From the NCBI RefSeq assembly GCF_014196455.1, contig NZ_JACIDS010000001.1:186001-250000 (forward strand): a DNA stretch of 64,000 bases, written 5' to 3'. Every line of letters starts with the position of its first letter. The first letter of the stretch is position 1. This document shows, one piece after another, positions 18,851 through 28,876 of the stretch. This DNA is from Kaistia hirudinis (GTDB taxonomy: Bacteria; Pseudomonadota; Alphaproteobacteria; Rhizobiales; Kaistiaceae). The notes beneath the pieces were generated by a model that was not told the DNA's origin, made no database searches, and saw only the letters and a program-made list of their open reading frames with translations. The position numbers and the translations under genes were made by a program.

Positions 18851-20668
18851 ATGGCAGATCGCTACGAGAAGTCTTTCACGCGCAAGCCGAATCCTTCGGA
18901 TCCGGCTTCTTCGCGATCGCCATCGTCGGACGATCCCCTGGCTGAGCTGGCCCGTATCGTGTCCGGCAACCAGAGCTTCGATGATCTCGTCGGGCGTCCC
19001 GCCGCTTCGGCGCAGCCGGCGCCCCGTCAGGCGGCTCCCGCTGCGCCAGCGCAGCGCGCGCCCTCGCGCGATTTTTCGTTCGATCTCGAATCCGAACTGC
19101 TGAACGACCTGCAATCCTCCTTCGATCCGAATGCGCGGGTCGCGCCGCCGCGTGCGCAAGAACCCCGCATGCAGGAGCCTCGCATGCAGGAGCCGCCCCG
19201 CATGCAAGAGCCGCGCATGCAGGAGCCGCCGCTTCGGCAGGCCCCGCCGGCCGCACCGCCACGCCAGGCGCAGGCTTTCGACGATATGCGCCTTCGCGGC
19301 GCCGCTCCGCCGCCGCCCCAGCAGCCGGCGCAGCCCGCCAATTGGGGTGCATCCCGCGCGCCCGCGCCGGCGGAAGAAGATCCCTATGCCGGCACGGCCT
19401 ATTCGTCCGGCGACTACGATCGTCCCGCCGATCCGTTCGCGGCCAAGCGCGGCGCCGCGCCCGTCCGTGCGCCGGCGGCCCCGCCCGCGCCGGAGCCGGC
19501 AGCAGCCGGCGGCTATGACGACGACTATTATTACGATGATGCGGCCGAGCAGCCCTATGACGAGGGCGATTATTCCGAGGAGAATTTCTCGGAATATGAC
19601 GGCTATGGCGCGCAACCGCCGCGCCGCTCGCGCAAGCTCCTGATCGGCGCCGCGATCGTGCTCGCCGTGCTGCTCGCCGGCGGCCTGGTCGCGCTCGCGC
19701 TCAAGGACAATGGCACGCTGACGACGGCGAGCGCGCCGCAGGTCATCGACGCCGATCCCAACCCGACCAAGGTCCAGCCGACCGTGCAGCCGACCGATTC
19801 GGACGGCCAGCAGAACAAGGTCATCTTCGATCGCGCCAATCCGGACACCGCGCCTCAGGAGCAGCTCGTGCTCCCCGACGACGGCGCCGTCGACTCCGCG
19901 CCAGCTTCGAACGAGTCGGCCGGCAGCCGCGAGATTTCGCGCATCATTCTCCCCGGCGCGCCGGGCGACAATTCCACCGAACCGGCCGTGCCGGGCGCTT
20001 CGTCCGGTGAGACCGATCAGTCGGCCGACGGCGATTCGGTGCCGCGCAAGGTGCGCACCGTCGTGATCAAGCCGGATGGGACGATCGTCTCCAGCCAGGC
20101 CCGCGCCAAGGGCGCGCCGGATACCGCGCCGGATGTCCCTGCGGCGCCTGCCGCCGACGCAGCGCCCGCCGCCGATGCTGCCCCGTCGGCTGCGGCTGCA
20201 CCCGCCGCCGACAGCGGCGCCGCCGCTGCGCCCGAGCCGGTCCTGCCCGACGTCGTTCCGCCGACGCCGGCTCGCGAGCCCTCGGCGCAGGTTGCCGAGG
20301 CTCCTGCGGCCAGTTCCGCAGCGCCGGTGAAGGATAACTCGCAGCTGGAGCCGCCGGCCGCGGCGCCCGCGCCCAAGGTGGCGGCCCGCCCTGCCGCGAC
20401 GCAGGCTGCGCCGTCCTCCGGCGGCTTCGTGGTGCAGGTCACCTCGCAGCGCAGCGAGGATCAGGCGGTGGCGGCGTTCCGCGCGCTGCAGCGCAAATAT
20501 CCGAGCATTCTCGGCAATCGCGCGCCGGATATTGCGCGCGCCGATCTCGGGGCGAAGGGCGTCTATTATCGCGTCCGCGTTGGACCGACGGCCACCCGCG
20601 ACGAGTCGATCTCGATCTGCGAGGCGCTGAAGGCCGCCGGCGGCGACTGTATCGTCCAGAAGAACTGA
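18851..20668 (+). CDS. SPOR-domain membrane protein
   Basis: 605 residues. A cytoplasmic N-terminal half is rich in Pro/Ala/Gln and contains short MQEPR/MQEPP repeats (about residues 107-128). One membrane segment (LLIGAAIVLAVLLAGGLVALAL, near 268) leads to a long Ala/Pro-rich periplasmic linker. A C-terminal SPOR domain (GGFVVQVTSQRSEDQAVAAFRALQRKYP) binds denuded septal peptidoglycan. Proteins of this type act at the division site. It lies between argS and nagZ, as in related genomes. Confidence 0.9.
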   Translation: MADRYEKSFTRKPNPSDPASSRSPSSDDPLAELARIVSGNQSFDDLVGRPAASAQPAPRQAAPAAPAQRAPSRDFSFDLESELLNDLQSSFDPNARVAPPRAQEPRMQEPRMQEPPRMQEPRMQEPPLRQAPPAAPPRQAQAFDDMRLRGAAPPPPQQPAQPANWGASRAPAPAEEDPYAGTAYSSGDYDRPADPFAAKRGAAPVRAPAAPPAPEPAAAGGYDDDYYYDDAAEQPYDEGDYSEENFSEYDGYGAQPPRRSRKLLIGAAIVLAVLLAGGLVALALKDNGTLTTASAPQVIDADPNPTKVQPTVQPTDSDGQQNKVIFDRANPDTAPQEQLVLPDDGAVDSAPASNESAGSREISRIILPGAPGDNSTEPAVPGASSGETDQSADGDSVPRKVRTVVIKPDGTIVSSQARAKGAPDTAPDVPAAPAADAAPAADAAPSAAAAPAADSGAAAAPEPVLPDVVPPTPAREPSAQVAEAPAASSAAPVKDNSQLEPPAAAPAPKVAARPAATQAAPSSGGFVVQVTSQRSEDQAVAAFRALQRKYPSILGNRAPDIARADLGAKGVYYRVRVGPTATRDESISICEALKAAGGDCIVQKN

Positions 20669-20727
20669 GCGCGCGGCTCTCCGCGCGCCCCTCTCCAGAC
20701 CGCAACATCCGACGGATCCGGACACTC

Positions 20728-21762
20728 ATGACAGCCAAGGCGTTCATCTCCGGCTGTGCCGGAACTGCACTGACCGATGACGAGATCGCCTTCTTCCGCG
20801 ACGAGCGGCCCTGGGGGCTCATCCTCTTCAAGCGCAATATCGGAACGGCTGAGGCGGTCTGCGATCTCGTCGCCGCCTTCCGCGATGCGCTTGGCGATCC
20901 GGACCGGCCTGTCCTGATCGACCAGGAGGGCGGCCGCGTCCAGCGGATCGGGCCGCCGCTCTGGCCGAACCGGCCCGCCGCGAAATTCTCCGGCGATCTC
21001 TATGCCGAAGATCAGGCCGCCGGCCGCCGCATGGCCTGGCTGCAGGGGCGCCTCATCGCCTCCGACCTCGCCGATCTCGGCATCACCGTCGATTGCATTC
21101 CCGTTCTGGACGTATCCACGCCGCACACCCATGCGGCGATCGGCAACCGCGCCTATTCGCATGATGCCGATGCCGTGACGGCGCTCGGCCTCGCAGCGGC
21201 CGAGGGACTGATGGCCGGCGGGGTGCTGCCCGTCATGAAGCACATGCCCGGGCATGGCCGCGCGACGCTCGACAGCCATCTGGCGCTGCCCGAGGTGGAT
21301 GCGGCGCTTTCGACGCTCAAGCATTCGGATTTCGTGCCGTTCCGCGCCTTGGCGGCGCTGCCCATGGGCATGACGGCGCATATCGTGTTCCACGCGATCG
21401 ATCCCGGCCGCCCGGCAACGACGTCGCGGATCGTGGTCGACGAGATCATTCGCGGCCATATCGGCTTCGACGGGCTGCTGATGAGCGACGACCTCTCGAT
21501 GAAGGCGCTCGGCGGCGATTATTCGAGCCGCGCCGCCGCGGTGCTCGATGCCGGCTGCGACATTGTCCTGCACTGCAACGGCCTCATGGACGAGATGCGC
21601 GCCGTGGCCGATGCCGTGCCCGAACTGTCGGGTCGCTCGGCGGAGCGCGCCGCGACGGCGCTTGCGGCGCGCAAGCCCGCCCACCCCCTCGACCGCGAGG
21701 CGGCGGAGGCGGAATATGCGACGCTGGCGGATCGGGCGGGCTGGCCGCCGGCCGCGAGCTGA
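20728..21762 (+). CDS. nagZ: Beta-N-acetylhexosaminidase (GH3)
   Basis: Cytosolic glycosidase that removes GlcNAc from anhydro-muropeptides during peptidoglycan recycling. The GH3 signatures LIDQEGGRVQRI and KHMPGHGRATLDSH (with the His/Asp dyad of NagZ) are present. The nucleophile region GLLMSDDLSMKAL carries the catalytic Asp. 344 residues, normal length. It is followed 11 bp later by scpA. Confidence 0.94.
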   Translation: MTAKAFISGCAGTALTDDEIAFFRDERPWGLILFKRNIGTAEAVCDLVAAFRDALGDPDRPVLIDQEGGRVQRIGPPLWPNRPAAKFSGDLYAEDQAAGRRMAWLQGRLIASDLADLGITVDCIPVLDVSTPHTHAAIGNRAYSHDADAVTALGLAAAEGLMAGGVLPVMKHMPGHGRATLDSHLALPEVDAALSTLKHSDFVPFRALAALPMGMTAHIVFHAIDPGRPATTSRIVVDEIIRGHIGFDGLLMSDDLSMKALGGDYSSRAAAVLDAGCDIVLHCNGLMDEMRAVADAVPELSGRSAERAATALAARKPAHPLDREAAEAEYATLADRAGWPPAAS

Positions 21763-21773
21763 ACGGATCGGGG

Positions 21774-22586
21774 ATGGCCGAGGGCAAGGACGGCCTGATC
21801 GCGGAATGGGAAGGCGCGGAGCGGCGGGCCAACCGGCCCGACGACGAGACGCTGCATGTCGATGTCGACGGCTTCGAAGGCCCGCTCGACCTGCTGCTCT
21901 CGCTGGCCCGCACGCAGAAGGTCGATCTCGCGCGCATCTCGATCCTCGCGCTCGCGGATCAATATCTCGCCTATATAGAGAAGCTGCGCGAACTGCGGCT
22001 CGAACTCGCCGCCGACTATCTCGTGATGGCGGCCTGGCTCGCCTATCTCAAATCGCGCCTGCTGCTGCCGGAGCCGGCGGCCGCGGAGGGACCGAGCGGC
22101 GAGGAGATGGCCGCCGCGCTCGCCTTCCGCCTGCAGCGGCTGGAGGCGATGCGCGATGCGGCCGCGCGGCTCGTCAATCGCGACCGGCTCGGGCGCGACG
22201 TCTATCCGCGCGGCGCGCCTGAGCCGGTGGAGATTTCTTCGAAGACGGCCTATAGCGCGACGCTCTACGACCTGCTCATGGCCTATGCCGCCCAGCGGCA
22301 GCGCCAGATGGTCTCGATCGTTCATGTCCGCAAGCGTCAGGTCTGGTCGCTCGCCGACGGGCGCGAGATCCTGACGCGCATGATCGGCCGCCTTGCGGAG
22401 TGGACGCCGATGGAAGTCTTCCTTTCGCCCTATCTGGTGACGCCGGAGATGCGGGCGACCGTGCTCGCCTCGTCCTTCGGGGCGAGCCTTGAACTGGTGC
22501 GCGAGGGCAGGGTGCTGGTGCGCCAGTCGGGCGCCTTCGCGCCGCTCTATCTGCGTGATCCGGGCGCGGAGGGCGCCGATGACTGA
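21774..22586 (+). CDS. scpA: Segregation and condensation protein A (kleisin)
   Basis: ScpA bridges the SMC heads in the SMC-ScpAB condensin that organises the chromosome. The N-terminal FEGPLDLLLSLARTQKVDLARISILALADQYL block is the family hallmark, followed by AADYLVMAAWLAYLKSRLLLP. A C-terminal winged helix ends the protein. 270 residues. Its end overlaps scpB by eight bases. Confidence 0.94.
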   Translation: MAEGKDGLIAEWEGAERRANRPDDETLHVDVDGFEGPLDLLLSLARTQKVDLARISILALADQYLAYIEKLRELRLELAADYLVMAAWLAYLKSRLLLPEPAAAEGPSGEEMAAALAFRLQRLEAMRDAAARLVNRDRLGRDVYPRGAPEPVEISSKTAYSATLYDLLMAYAAQRQRQMVSIVHVRKRQVWSLADGREILTRMIGRLAEWTPMEVFLSPYLVTPEMRATVLASSFGASLELVREGRVLVRQSGAFAPLYLRDPGAEGADD

Positions 22587-23253
22587 CGACAGCAACATCA
22601 CCTCGCTGGCACCCGAGAGCCGCCGCTTCGCGCTCCGCCTCGTCGAGGCGCTGCTGTTCGCGAGCGGCGAGCCGCTGGCGGCATCGGACATCGCCTCCCG
22701 CCTGCCCGAGGGCAGCGACGTGGATGCGCTGCTGGCGGAGCTGGAGCACGCCTATTCGGCGCGTGGCGTCAATCTGGTGCGCGTCGCCGGCAAATGGCTT
22801 TTTCGCACCGCGCCGGATCTCTCCTTCCTCCTGAAGCGCGACTTGACCGAGGCGCGGCGCCTGTCGCGGCCGGCGCTCGAAACGCTCGCCATCATCGCCT
22901 ATCACCAGCCGGTGACGCGCGCCGAGATCGAGGAGGTGCGCGGCGTCTCCATCTCGAAGGGCACGATCGACGTCCTGATGGAGCAGGGCTGGGTGCGCAT
23001 GCGCGGACGCCGCCGCGCGCCGGGCCGGCCGGTCACCTATGGCACCACGGAGGCGTTCCTGGTGCATTTCGGCCTCGACGCGATCGGCGACCTGCCGGGC
23101 CTCGAGGAACTGCGCGGCGCGGGCCTCCTCGACGGGCGCATCCCGCCCGGCTTTGCCGTCCCCGAGCCGCATGACGGCCCCGATCTGACGGCGGACGAGG
23201 ATCCGCTCGATCCGGGCGACCTGCTCCCGTCCGGTCTTGGCGAGGAGCAGTGA
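22579..23253 (+). CDS. scpB: Segregation and condensation protein B
   Basis: 224 residues forming two winged-helix units that dimerise and bind the ScpA linker. Conserved blocks: RLVEALLFASGEPL and the ARRLSRPALETLAIIAYHQPVTRAEIEEVRGVS segment, then TYGTTEAFLVHFGLD. The ATG at 22579 lies inside the scpA end, so translation is coupled. Confidence 0.93.
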   Translation: MTDDSNITSLAPESRRFALRLVEALLFASGEPLAASDIASRLPEGSDVDALLAELEHAYSARGVNLVRVAGKWLFRTAPDLSFLLKRDLTEARRLSRPALETLAIIAYHQPVTRAEIEEVRGVSISKGTIDVLMEQGWVRMRGRRRAPGRPVTYGTTEAFLVHFGLDAIGDLPGLEELRGAGLLDGRIPPGFAVPEPHDGPDLTADEDPLDPGDLLPSGLGEEQ

Positions 23254-23298
23254 GCATTTTGGTCGATTTTCGCGCCCGCTGCCGCTAAACGCTTGGCC

Positions 23299-24420
23299 AT
23301 GGCCAGCATCCAATCCCCCGAGCAATCCGCTACCCTCGAGCGCACCTCCTGGGGCCGCCGTGGCACGGCCGGCGTCACCATCGCCGCGCGGCTCGGCTTC
23401 GAGGGCATTGTTCACCACTATGGCGAGTCGCTCTCGCTGAAGGGCATCGACCTCGTCGTCGAGCCGGGCGAGATCGTCAGTCTGCTCGGACGCTCCGGTT
23501 GCGGCAAGACGACGCTGCTGCGCGTCGCGGCCGGGCTCGAGCGGCCCTCGGGCGGCCGCGTGCTGGTCAATGGGCGGGAAATCTCGGGGCCCGGCACCTT
23601 CGTGCCGCCGGAAAAGCGCGGCGTCGGGCTGATGTTCCAGGATTTCGCGCTGTTCCCGCATATGACGATCCTCAAGAACGTCACCTACGGGCTCGCCGAC
23701 CTGCCGCGCGCGGAAGCTGAGCGGCAGGCGCATCACGCGCTGGCCCGTGTCGGCCTCGAAGGCTTTGCCGCTGCCTATCCGCATGAGCTTTCCGGCGGCG
23801 AGCAGCAGCGCGTCGCGCTTGCCCGCGCCATTGCGCCGCGGCCGAGCGTGCTGCTGATGGACGAGCCGTTCTCAGGCCTCGACAAGCGCCTCCGCGATCA
23901 TGTTCGCGACGAGACGCTGGCGATCATCCGCGAGACGCGCGCAACCTGCATCATCGTCACGCACGATCCCGAAGAGGCGATGCGGATGAGCGACCGCATC
24001 GCGCTGATGCGGCAGGGCAAGCTGCTGCAGGTCGGCACGGCGCGCGATCTCTATGAGCGGCCGAGCAATCTGTACGCTGCGCGATTCTTCTCCGAACTCA
24101 ACGAGTTCGACACGCTCGCCCGTGGCGGGGAAGCGGTGACGCCGATCGGAACCGTGCCGGCGCCCGGCCGGGCCGAGGGCAGCGCGCTGACGGTCGCCGT
24201 CCGTCCGCAGGGCATCCGATTCGCCGCGGAAGGCGTGCCGGGCCGCGTCGTTTCGCATCGTTTTCTCGGCGAAGTCGATCTCGCGGAAGTCGCCGTCGAG
24301 AGCTGCGATGCGCCGATCCGGCTGCGCCTGCGCGGTGGAACGCCGGTGCGGGCGGGCGAAAGCGTGGCGATCGCCGTCGACCCGCGCGACGTGCTCATAT
24401 TTGATAAAGCCTTAGAATAG
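23299..24420 (+). CDS. ABC transporter ATP-binding protein, FbpC/PotA-like, with no permease nearby
   Basis: 373 residues. Walker A GRSGCGKTT, signature [15 protein letters not shown] and Walker B VLLMDEPFSGLD are intact. A C-terminal TOBE-type extension (LTVAVRPQGIRFAAEGVPGRVVSHRFLGEVDLAEVAVE) is typical of Fe3+/polyamine/sulfate importer ATPases. No membrane or binding-protein partner is next to it: it stands between scpB and tatA. The ATG at 23299 is preferred over the TTG at 23293. Substrate unknown. Confidence 0.86.
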   Translation: MASIQSPEQSATLERTSWGRRGTAGVTIAARLGFEGIVHHYGESLSLKGIDLVVEPGEIVSLLGRSGCGKTTLLRVAAGLERPSGGRVLVNGREISGPGTFVPPEKRGVGLMFQDFALFPHMTILKNVTYGLADLPRAEAERQAHHALARVGLEGFAAAYPHELSGGEQQRVALARAIAPRPSVLLMDEPFSGLDKRLRDHVRDETLAIIRETRATCIIVTHDPEEAMRMSDRIALMRQGKLLQVGTARDLYERPSNLYAARFFSELNEFDTLARGGEAVTPIGTVPAPGRAEGSALTVAVRPQGIRFAAEGVPGRVVSHRFLGEVDLAEVAVESCDAPIRLRLRGGTPVRAGESVAIAVDPRDVLIFDKALE

Positions 24421-24513
24421 CCCTACATGCGGTCAAGGGTCGGTTGAAGTGCCGTGTCCGCTCTGCGATAGTCCGCGGCTACCGGCGAGAACGCGTTTTC
24501 TGGAGACTGTTCG

Positions 24514-24744
24514 ATGGGTTCCTTCAGCATTTGGCACTGGCTTATCGTGCTGGTGATCGTCCTGCTCCTCTTCGGCAAGGGCAAGATCTCGGACGTCATG
24601 GGCGACATGGCCAAGGGTGTTAAGAGTTTCAAGAAGGGCCTCGCCGACGACGACGAGACGCCCGTGAAGCCTGCCGGCTCGACGATCGATCACAAGCCCG
24701 CCGACGTCGTTTCGACCAGCGAAGAGAAGACCCGCGCCAGCTAA
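24514..24744 (+). CDS. tatA: Sec-independent protein translocase subunit TatA
   Basis: 76 residues. A short N-terminal membrane helix ([15 protein letters not shown]) is followed by the family FGKGK turn and an amphipathic helix ([19 protein letters not shown]). TatA oligomers form the pore that moves folded twin-arginine substrates across the inner membrane. It heads a tatABC group. Confidence 0.95.
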   Translation: MGSFSIWHWLIVLVIVLLLFGKGKISDVMGDMAKGVKSFKKGLADDDETPVKPAGSTIDHKPADVVSTSEEKTRAS

Positions 24745-24777
24745 GGCGCATATCGGGAACGGGACGTGAAGTGATGA

Positions 24778-24798
24778 CCGCTGCCTCCTCGGTGGCGG
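24778..24798 (+). other. Hairpin in the tatA-tatB spacer
   Basis: CCGCTGCC pairs with GGTGGCGG (two G-T pairs) around TCCTC and is followed by TTTCGTT. It could lower transcription into tatB relative to tatA, which cells need in excess, or stabilise the tatA message. The call rests on the sequence only. Confidence 0.3.
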
Positions 24799-24826
24799 TT
24801 TCGTTCGTGTGATCCGGCGGGGATCG

Positions 24827-25540
24827 ATGTTCGATATCGGTTGGTCCGAAATACTGGTCATCGTGGTTGTGGCGATCGTGGTCGTCGGTCCGAAGGACCT
24901 GCCGCCCATGCTGCGCGCAGCCGGACGCATGGTCGCGAAGATGCGGCGCACGGCGGGCGAGTTCCAGAGCCAGTTCAACGAGGCGCTGCGCGAGGCTGAA
25001 CTCGACGGCGTCAAAGAGTCGATCGACCAGATTCGCGGCCTCAATCCGCTGAACGACATCAAGAAGTCGCTGGATCCGATCCAGGCCGCGCTGTCGAGCC
25101 CGACACCGATCGCCAAGCCGGCGCCGGAACCGGTGCCGCCGCCCGCGGGTCAGGACGCGCAGCCGGTGAGCGACGGGGATATCTCGCCCGCCGCGCCGCC
25201 GGCCCTTGCGTCACCCGACAGCACCGCCGCTCCGATCGAAACGGCGCCGCTGGCGTCCGCGCCTGAGGCTGTGCCCGTGCCGGTCGCGGCCGGCGCTGCC
25301 GACGAAGCCGCGCCGGCGAAGCGCGCGAGCCGTCGCAAGGCGGTCCCGGCCGGAGGCGCCGAGGCTGCGACCGACGCTGCCGAGGCCATCAAGGATGCCG
25401 ATGCGCCGGTGAAGAAGCCGCGGGCGCCGCGCAAGAAGCCTGTTGCCGTTTCGGCCGAGGCCGGCGAGCCGGTCGTGGACGCCCCCGAGACCGTGCCGGC
25501 CGCCGAGGCGACCACGACGCCGGAAGGGCGCAGCGCATGA
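24827..25540 (+). CDS. tatB: Sec-independent protein translocase protein TatB
   Basis: 237 residues. [26 protein letters not shown] is the TatB N-terminus: a membrane helix ending in the GP hinge. An amphipathic helix ([26 protein letters not shown]) and a long Pro/Ala/Lys-rich tail follow. TatB with TatC recognises twin-arginine signals. The ATG at 24827 has GGCGGGG upstream. Confidence 0.94.
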   Translation: MFDIGWSEILVIVVVAIVVVGPKDLPPMLRAAGRMVAKMRRTAGEFQSQFNEALREAELDGVKESIDQIRGLNPLNDIKKSLDPIQAALSSPTPIAKPAPEPVPPPAGQDAQPVSDGDISPAAPPALASPDSTAAPIETAPLASAPEAVPVPVAAGAADEAAPAKRASRRKAVPAGGAEAATDAAEAIKDADAPVKKPRAPRKKPVAVSAEAGEPVVDAPETVPAAEATTTPEGRSA

Positions 25541-26352
25541 GCGAGAAGAAGATCGAAGAGGACGAGGTCGAAGCGAGCCGCATGCCGCTCATCGATCACC
25601 TGATCGAGCTGCGCCAGCGGCTGATGTGGGCGATCGGCGCGATCCTGGTCGCCTTTCTTGTCTGCTTCTATTTCGCGGGCACGATCTACAACATCCTGGT
25701 GATCCCCTATGAATGGGCGGTCGGTCCGACCCAGGATGTGAAGCTCATCTACACGGCGCCGCAGGAGTATTTCCTGACGCAGATGAAGCTCGCCCTGTTC
25801 GGCGCCGTCTTCATCGCCTTCCCCGTGATCGCCTCGCAGATCTACAAATTCGCTGCGCCCGGCCTCTACAAGCATGAGCGCGCGGCCTTCATCCCCTATC
25901 TGATCGCGACGCCGATCCTGTTCTGCATGGGCGCGGCGCTGGTCTATTTCCTGATCCTGCCGCTGGCCCTGCACTTCTTCCTGTCGTTCCAGCAGACGGG
26001 CGGCGAGGGCAAGGCCTCGATCGAGGCGCTGTTCAAGGTCAATGAGTATCTCGGCCTGATCATGACGCTGATCCTGGCTTTCGGCACGGTGTTCCAGCTT
26101 CCGGTCGTGCTGACGCTGCTCGGCCGCGCGGGTATCGTGACGTCGGAGATGCTGCGGTCGAAGCGGCGCTATGCGATCGTCATCGCCTTCATCATCGCCG
26201 CGGTGCTGACGCCGCCGGACATGATCAGCCAGATCTCGCTCGCCGTTCCCGCCCTGCTGCTTTACGAGCTCTCCATCATCTCGGTCGGCATGGTCGAGAA
26301 AAAGAGGGCTGCGAAAGCGGCTGCGGAATCGACCGACATCGCCGAGACGTGA
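25537..26352 (+). CDS. tatC: Sec-independent protein translocase protein TatC
   Basis: 271 residues with six membrane helices. The N-terminal signature [18 protein letters not shown] and the [19 protein letters not shown] region are conserved and form the signal-peptide site. The start overlaps the tatB stop (ATGA). Serine-tRNA synthetase often follows in relatives; here the next gene is moaA. Confidence 0.96.
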   Translation: MSEKKIEEDEVEASRMPLIDHLIELRQRLMWAIGAILVAFLVCFYFAGTIYNILVIPYEWAVGPTQDVKLIYTAPQEYFLTQMKLALFGAVFIAFPVIASQIYKFAAPGLYKHERAAFIPYLIATPILFCMGAALVYFLILPLALHFFLSFQQTGGEGKASIEALFKVNEYLGLIMTLILAFGTVFQLPVVLTLLGRAGIVTSEMLRSKRRYAIVIAFIIAAVLTPPDMISQISLAVPALLLYELSIISVGMVEKKRAAKAAAESTDIAET

Positions 26353-26400
26353 GCGGGCGGGCGCGCATTCGCCTTTGCCCGCGCGGGAACTTCGCCCTAG

Positions 26401-27465
26401 ATGGATGGCATGATGGACGTCATGGCCAAGGACCTGATCGACGCTGACGCTGCCGGGACCGCCGCGAGCGCGCCCATGGTCGATCCGTTCGGCCGCTCCA
26501 TCCGGTATCTCCGCGTCTCGGTCACCGATCGCTGCGATTTCCGCTGCGTCTATTGCATGGCCGAGGACATGCAGTTCCTGCCGAAGCGCGATCTGCTGTC
26601 GCTCGAGGAACTGGACCGGCTCTGCACCGTCTTCATCGAAAAGGGCGTCAAGAAGCTGCGCCTCACCGGCGGCGAGCCGCTGGTCCGGCGGAACATCATG
26701 AGCCTGGTGCGCTCGCTCTCGCGCCATATCGAGGCGGGCCGGCTCGAGGAGCTGACGCTGACGACGAATGGCTCGCAGCTGGCGCGTTACGCCGGCGAGC
26801 TCGCCGATGCCGGCGTGAAGCGGATCAATGTCTCGCTGGATACGCTCGATCCCGAGCGGTTCCGCGCGCTGACGCGGCGCGGCGATCTCGCCGTCGTCCT
26901 GGCCGGCATCGACGCGGCGCAGAAGGCCGGGATCGCGATCAAGATCAACGCCGTGGCGCTCAAGGGCGTCAATGAGGACGAGATCGACGACCTCATCCGC
27001 TTTTCGCACGGGCGCGGCATGGATCTGACGCTGATCGAGACCATGCCGCTCGGCGAGATCGATGGCGACCGCACCGAGCAATATCTGCCGCTCTCGCTCG
27101 TCCGCCGCCGGCTGGAAGAGACATGGACGCTCGCCGCCAGCGGCCACCGCACGGGCGGGCCGGCGCGCTATTTCACCGTCGCCGAGACCGGCGGGCGGAT
27201 CGGCTTCATCACGCCGCTGACCCATAATTTCTGCGAGAGCTGCAACCGCGTCCGTGTCACCTGCACCGGCACGCTGTTCATGTGCCTCGGCCAGGAGGAT
27301 GCGCGCGACCTCCGCGCGCCGCTCCGCGCCTCCGAGGGCAACGAGTTGCTCGCTGCCGCCATCGACGAGGCGATCGCGCGCAAGCCCAAGGGGCATGACT
27401 TCATCATCGATCGCGACCACCAGCGCCCGGCGCTCGGTCGTCATATGAGCGTGACCGGCGGATAG
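26401..27465 (+). CDS. moaA: GTP 3',8-cyclase (molybdenum cofactor biosynthesis protein A)
   Basis: Radical-SAM enzyme that converts GTP toward cyclic pyranopterin monophosphate. The N-terminal cluster motif is CDFRCVYC (CxxxCxxC). The C-terminal cluster cysteines are seen in [16 protein letters not shown] and in the later [17 protein letters not shown] is the radical-SAM GGE motif. 354 residues from 26401; several Met codons nearby could be the true start. No other moa gene is in the window. Confidence 0.93.
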   Translation: MDGMMDVMAKDLIDADAAGTAASAPMVDPFGRSIRYLRVSVTDRCDFRCVYCMAEDMQFLPKRDLLSLEELDRLCTVFIEKGVKKLRLTGGEPLVRRNIMSLVRSLSRHIEAGRLEELTLTTNGSQLARYAGELADAGVKRINVSLDTLDPERFRALTRRGDLAVVLAGIDAAQKAGIAIKINAVALKGVNEDEIDDLIRFSHGRGMDLTLIETMPLGEIDGDRTEQYLPLSLVRRRLEETWTLAASGHRTGGPARYFTVAETGGRIGFITPLTHNFCESCNRVRVTCTGTLFMCLGQEDARDLRAPLRASEGNELLAAAIDEAIARKPKGHDFIIDRDHQRPALGRHMSVTGG

Positions 27466-27527
27466 ACGCGCCGTTCTTCACCGCCATGACGCAGCTTGGG
27501 TTCGCCCGGCGCTGCGACGGACCGTGC

Positions 27528-28637
27528 CTATCGCGCCTGCTTGGCCGCATAGAGCGCGCGGTCGGCCTGAACCCAGAGGTCCGCAATGTCTTCGGCATCC
27601 CCGGGAAGGCTGGCATGGCCGGCGCTTGCTCCGACGCGCACGCGCGTTCCGTCGATCAGATAGGGCTCGCCGGAAAGCGTCGCGACCAGCCGCTCGGCGA
27701 GTGCCTGCGTCGCCGTCGGGTCGAGGCCCTGCGCCACGATCATGAACTCGTCGCCGCCGATGCGCGCGACCCGATCTGCCGGGCGAACCGCGCGGGACAG
27801 GCGCGCGCCGACCTCCTCGAGCAGACGATCGCCGGCGATGTGGCCATAGGTGTCGTTGATCAGCTTGAAGCCATCGAGATCGACGCAAAGGATGGTGAGG
27901 CGGTCGCTCGCCTCGGTGCAGATCGACTTCAGGGCCTGATCCAGACCGTGCCGGTTCAGCAGCCCGGTCAGCGGATCATGGCGTGCGAGGCGGGCATTGC
28001 TCCATTCGGACACCAGCGTATCGACCACGAGGCCGTGAAAATTGCGCAGGATCATCCAGACGCCCAAGAGAAAGGGCGGGGCCATGGGGATCAGCAGCAG
28101 CAGGCCCGGATAGCCGGAGAAGGGCGTTCCCGCGACGAGCGGGACGAGGCAGAGCAGAACCAGGAGGAAAGCGAGCCGCGGCGCGGCGAAATTGATCGCC
28201 GTGATCGCGCTGAGGCTTCCCAGAATCTGCGCTGTCCAGAGGACCATCAGGACGGGATCGCCGGTCGTCATGGCGACGAAGCTCTGCACGCCATGCATCG
28301 CGCACCACGCCATGGCGCACCAGAGCGAGGCCTCGATCTGCATCGGGCGACCGGCGCGGCGCGCCTGATCGACCCGGTGAATGACCGCGATGCGGATCGC
28401 AAGCACGATCACGGCGGTGCCGGTTACGGCAAGGATCGCCGGTTCCGGCCTGCGCACCAGCGTCAGCACGGCCACCATGACCCAGTTGAGCATGCCGATG
28501 AGCACGGATGTCGAGGAGACCGCGAGCTGTCCCAGCAGCGGGCCGCGCGCCTCGTCCGGGACATCGCTGCGTGCGGTCGTCAGCCAGTCGATGAAGGAGC
28601 CGGGGCGGGGCAGGGCGGCGACGGGACGACTGGCCAT
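27528..28637 (-). CDS. Membrane-bound diguanylate cyclase (GGDEF domain)
   Basis: 369 residues. Five or six hydrophobic helices (about 32-200) precede a GGDEF domain starting at HDPLTGLLNRHG. The active-site loop reads GGDEF at 294-298. RPAD at 285-288 lies five residues upstream, where the inhibitory c-di-GMP I-site (RxxD) sits. DLDGFK supplies the metal-binding Asp. An active, product-inhibited cyclase is therefore expected. The membrane sensor part resembles no sensor I can name. The ATG at 28637 is preferred to an upstream TTG. Confidence 0.9.
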   Translation of the reverse strand: MASRPVAALPRPGSFIDWLTTARSDVPDEARGPLLGQLAVSSTSVLIGMLNWVMVAVLTLVRRPEPAILAVTGTAVIVLAIRIAVIHRVDQARRAGRPMQIEASLWCAMAWCAMHGVQSFVAMTTGDPVLMVLWTAQILGSLSAITAINFAAPRLAFLLVLLCLVPLVAGTPFSGYPGLLLLIPMAPPFLLGVWMILRNFHGLVVDTLVSEWSNARLARHDPLTGLLNRHGLDQALKSICTEASDRLTILCVDLDGFKLINDTYGHIAGDRLLEEVGARLSRAVRPADRVARIGGDEFMIVAQGLDPTATQALAERLVATLSGEPYLIDGTRVRVGASAGHASLPGDAEDIADLWVQADRALYAAKQAR

Positions 28638-28876
28638 CGGAAACTCGCGAACGCGCAATCCAGGGCTCACCTGCCCCAATATTCATAACAAGTATGTCGC
28701 AATGCATATCACATGGTGCACTGCACAATATCCGGTCGATTTCAAAAGATCGTGGAGTGTTGCATGGCCGTTGCAGCTTGATTGTTGCCTCTGGATTGTT
28801 CAATCTGATGGTGTCGTGACCATTCTGTCCGACCCGGCTCCGCGCCGTCCCGCCGCATCCAGCCTTCGTATCGCCC

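Noticed and set aside
26401-27465. A molybdenum cofactor operon around moaA
   Set aside because: No other moa, mob or moe gene is adjacent; moaA stands alone between tatC and a diguanylate cyclase.
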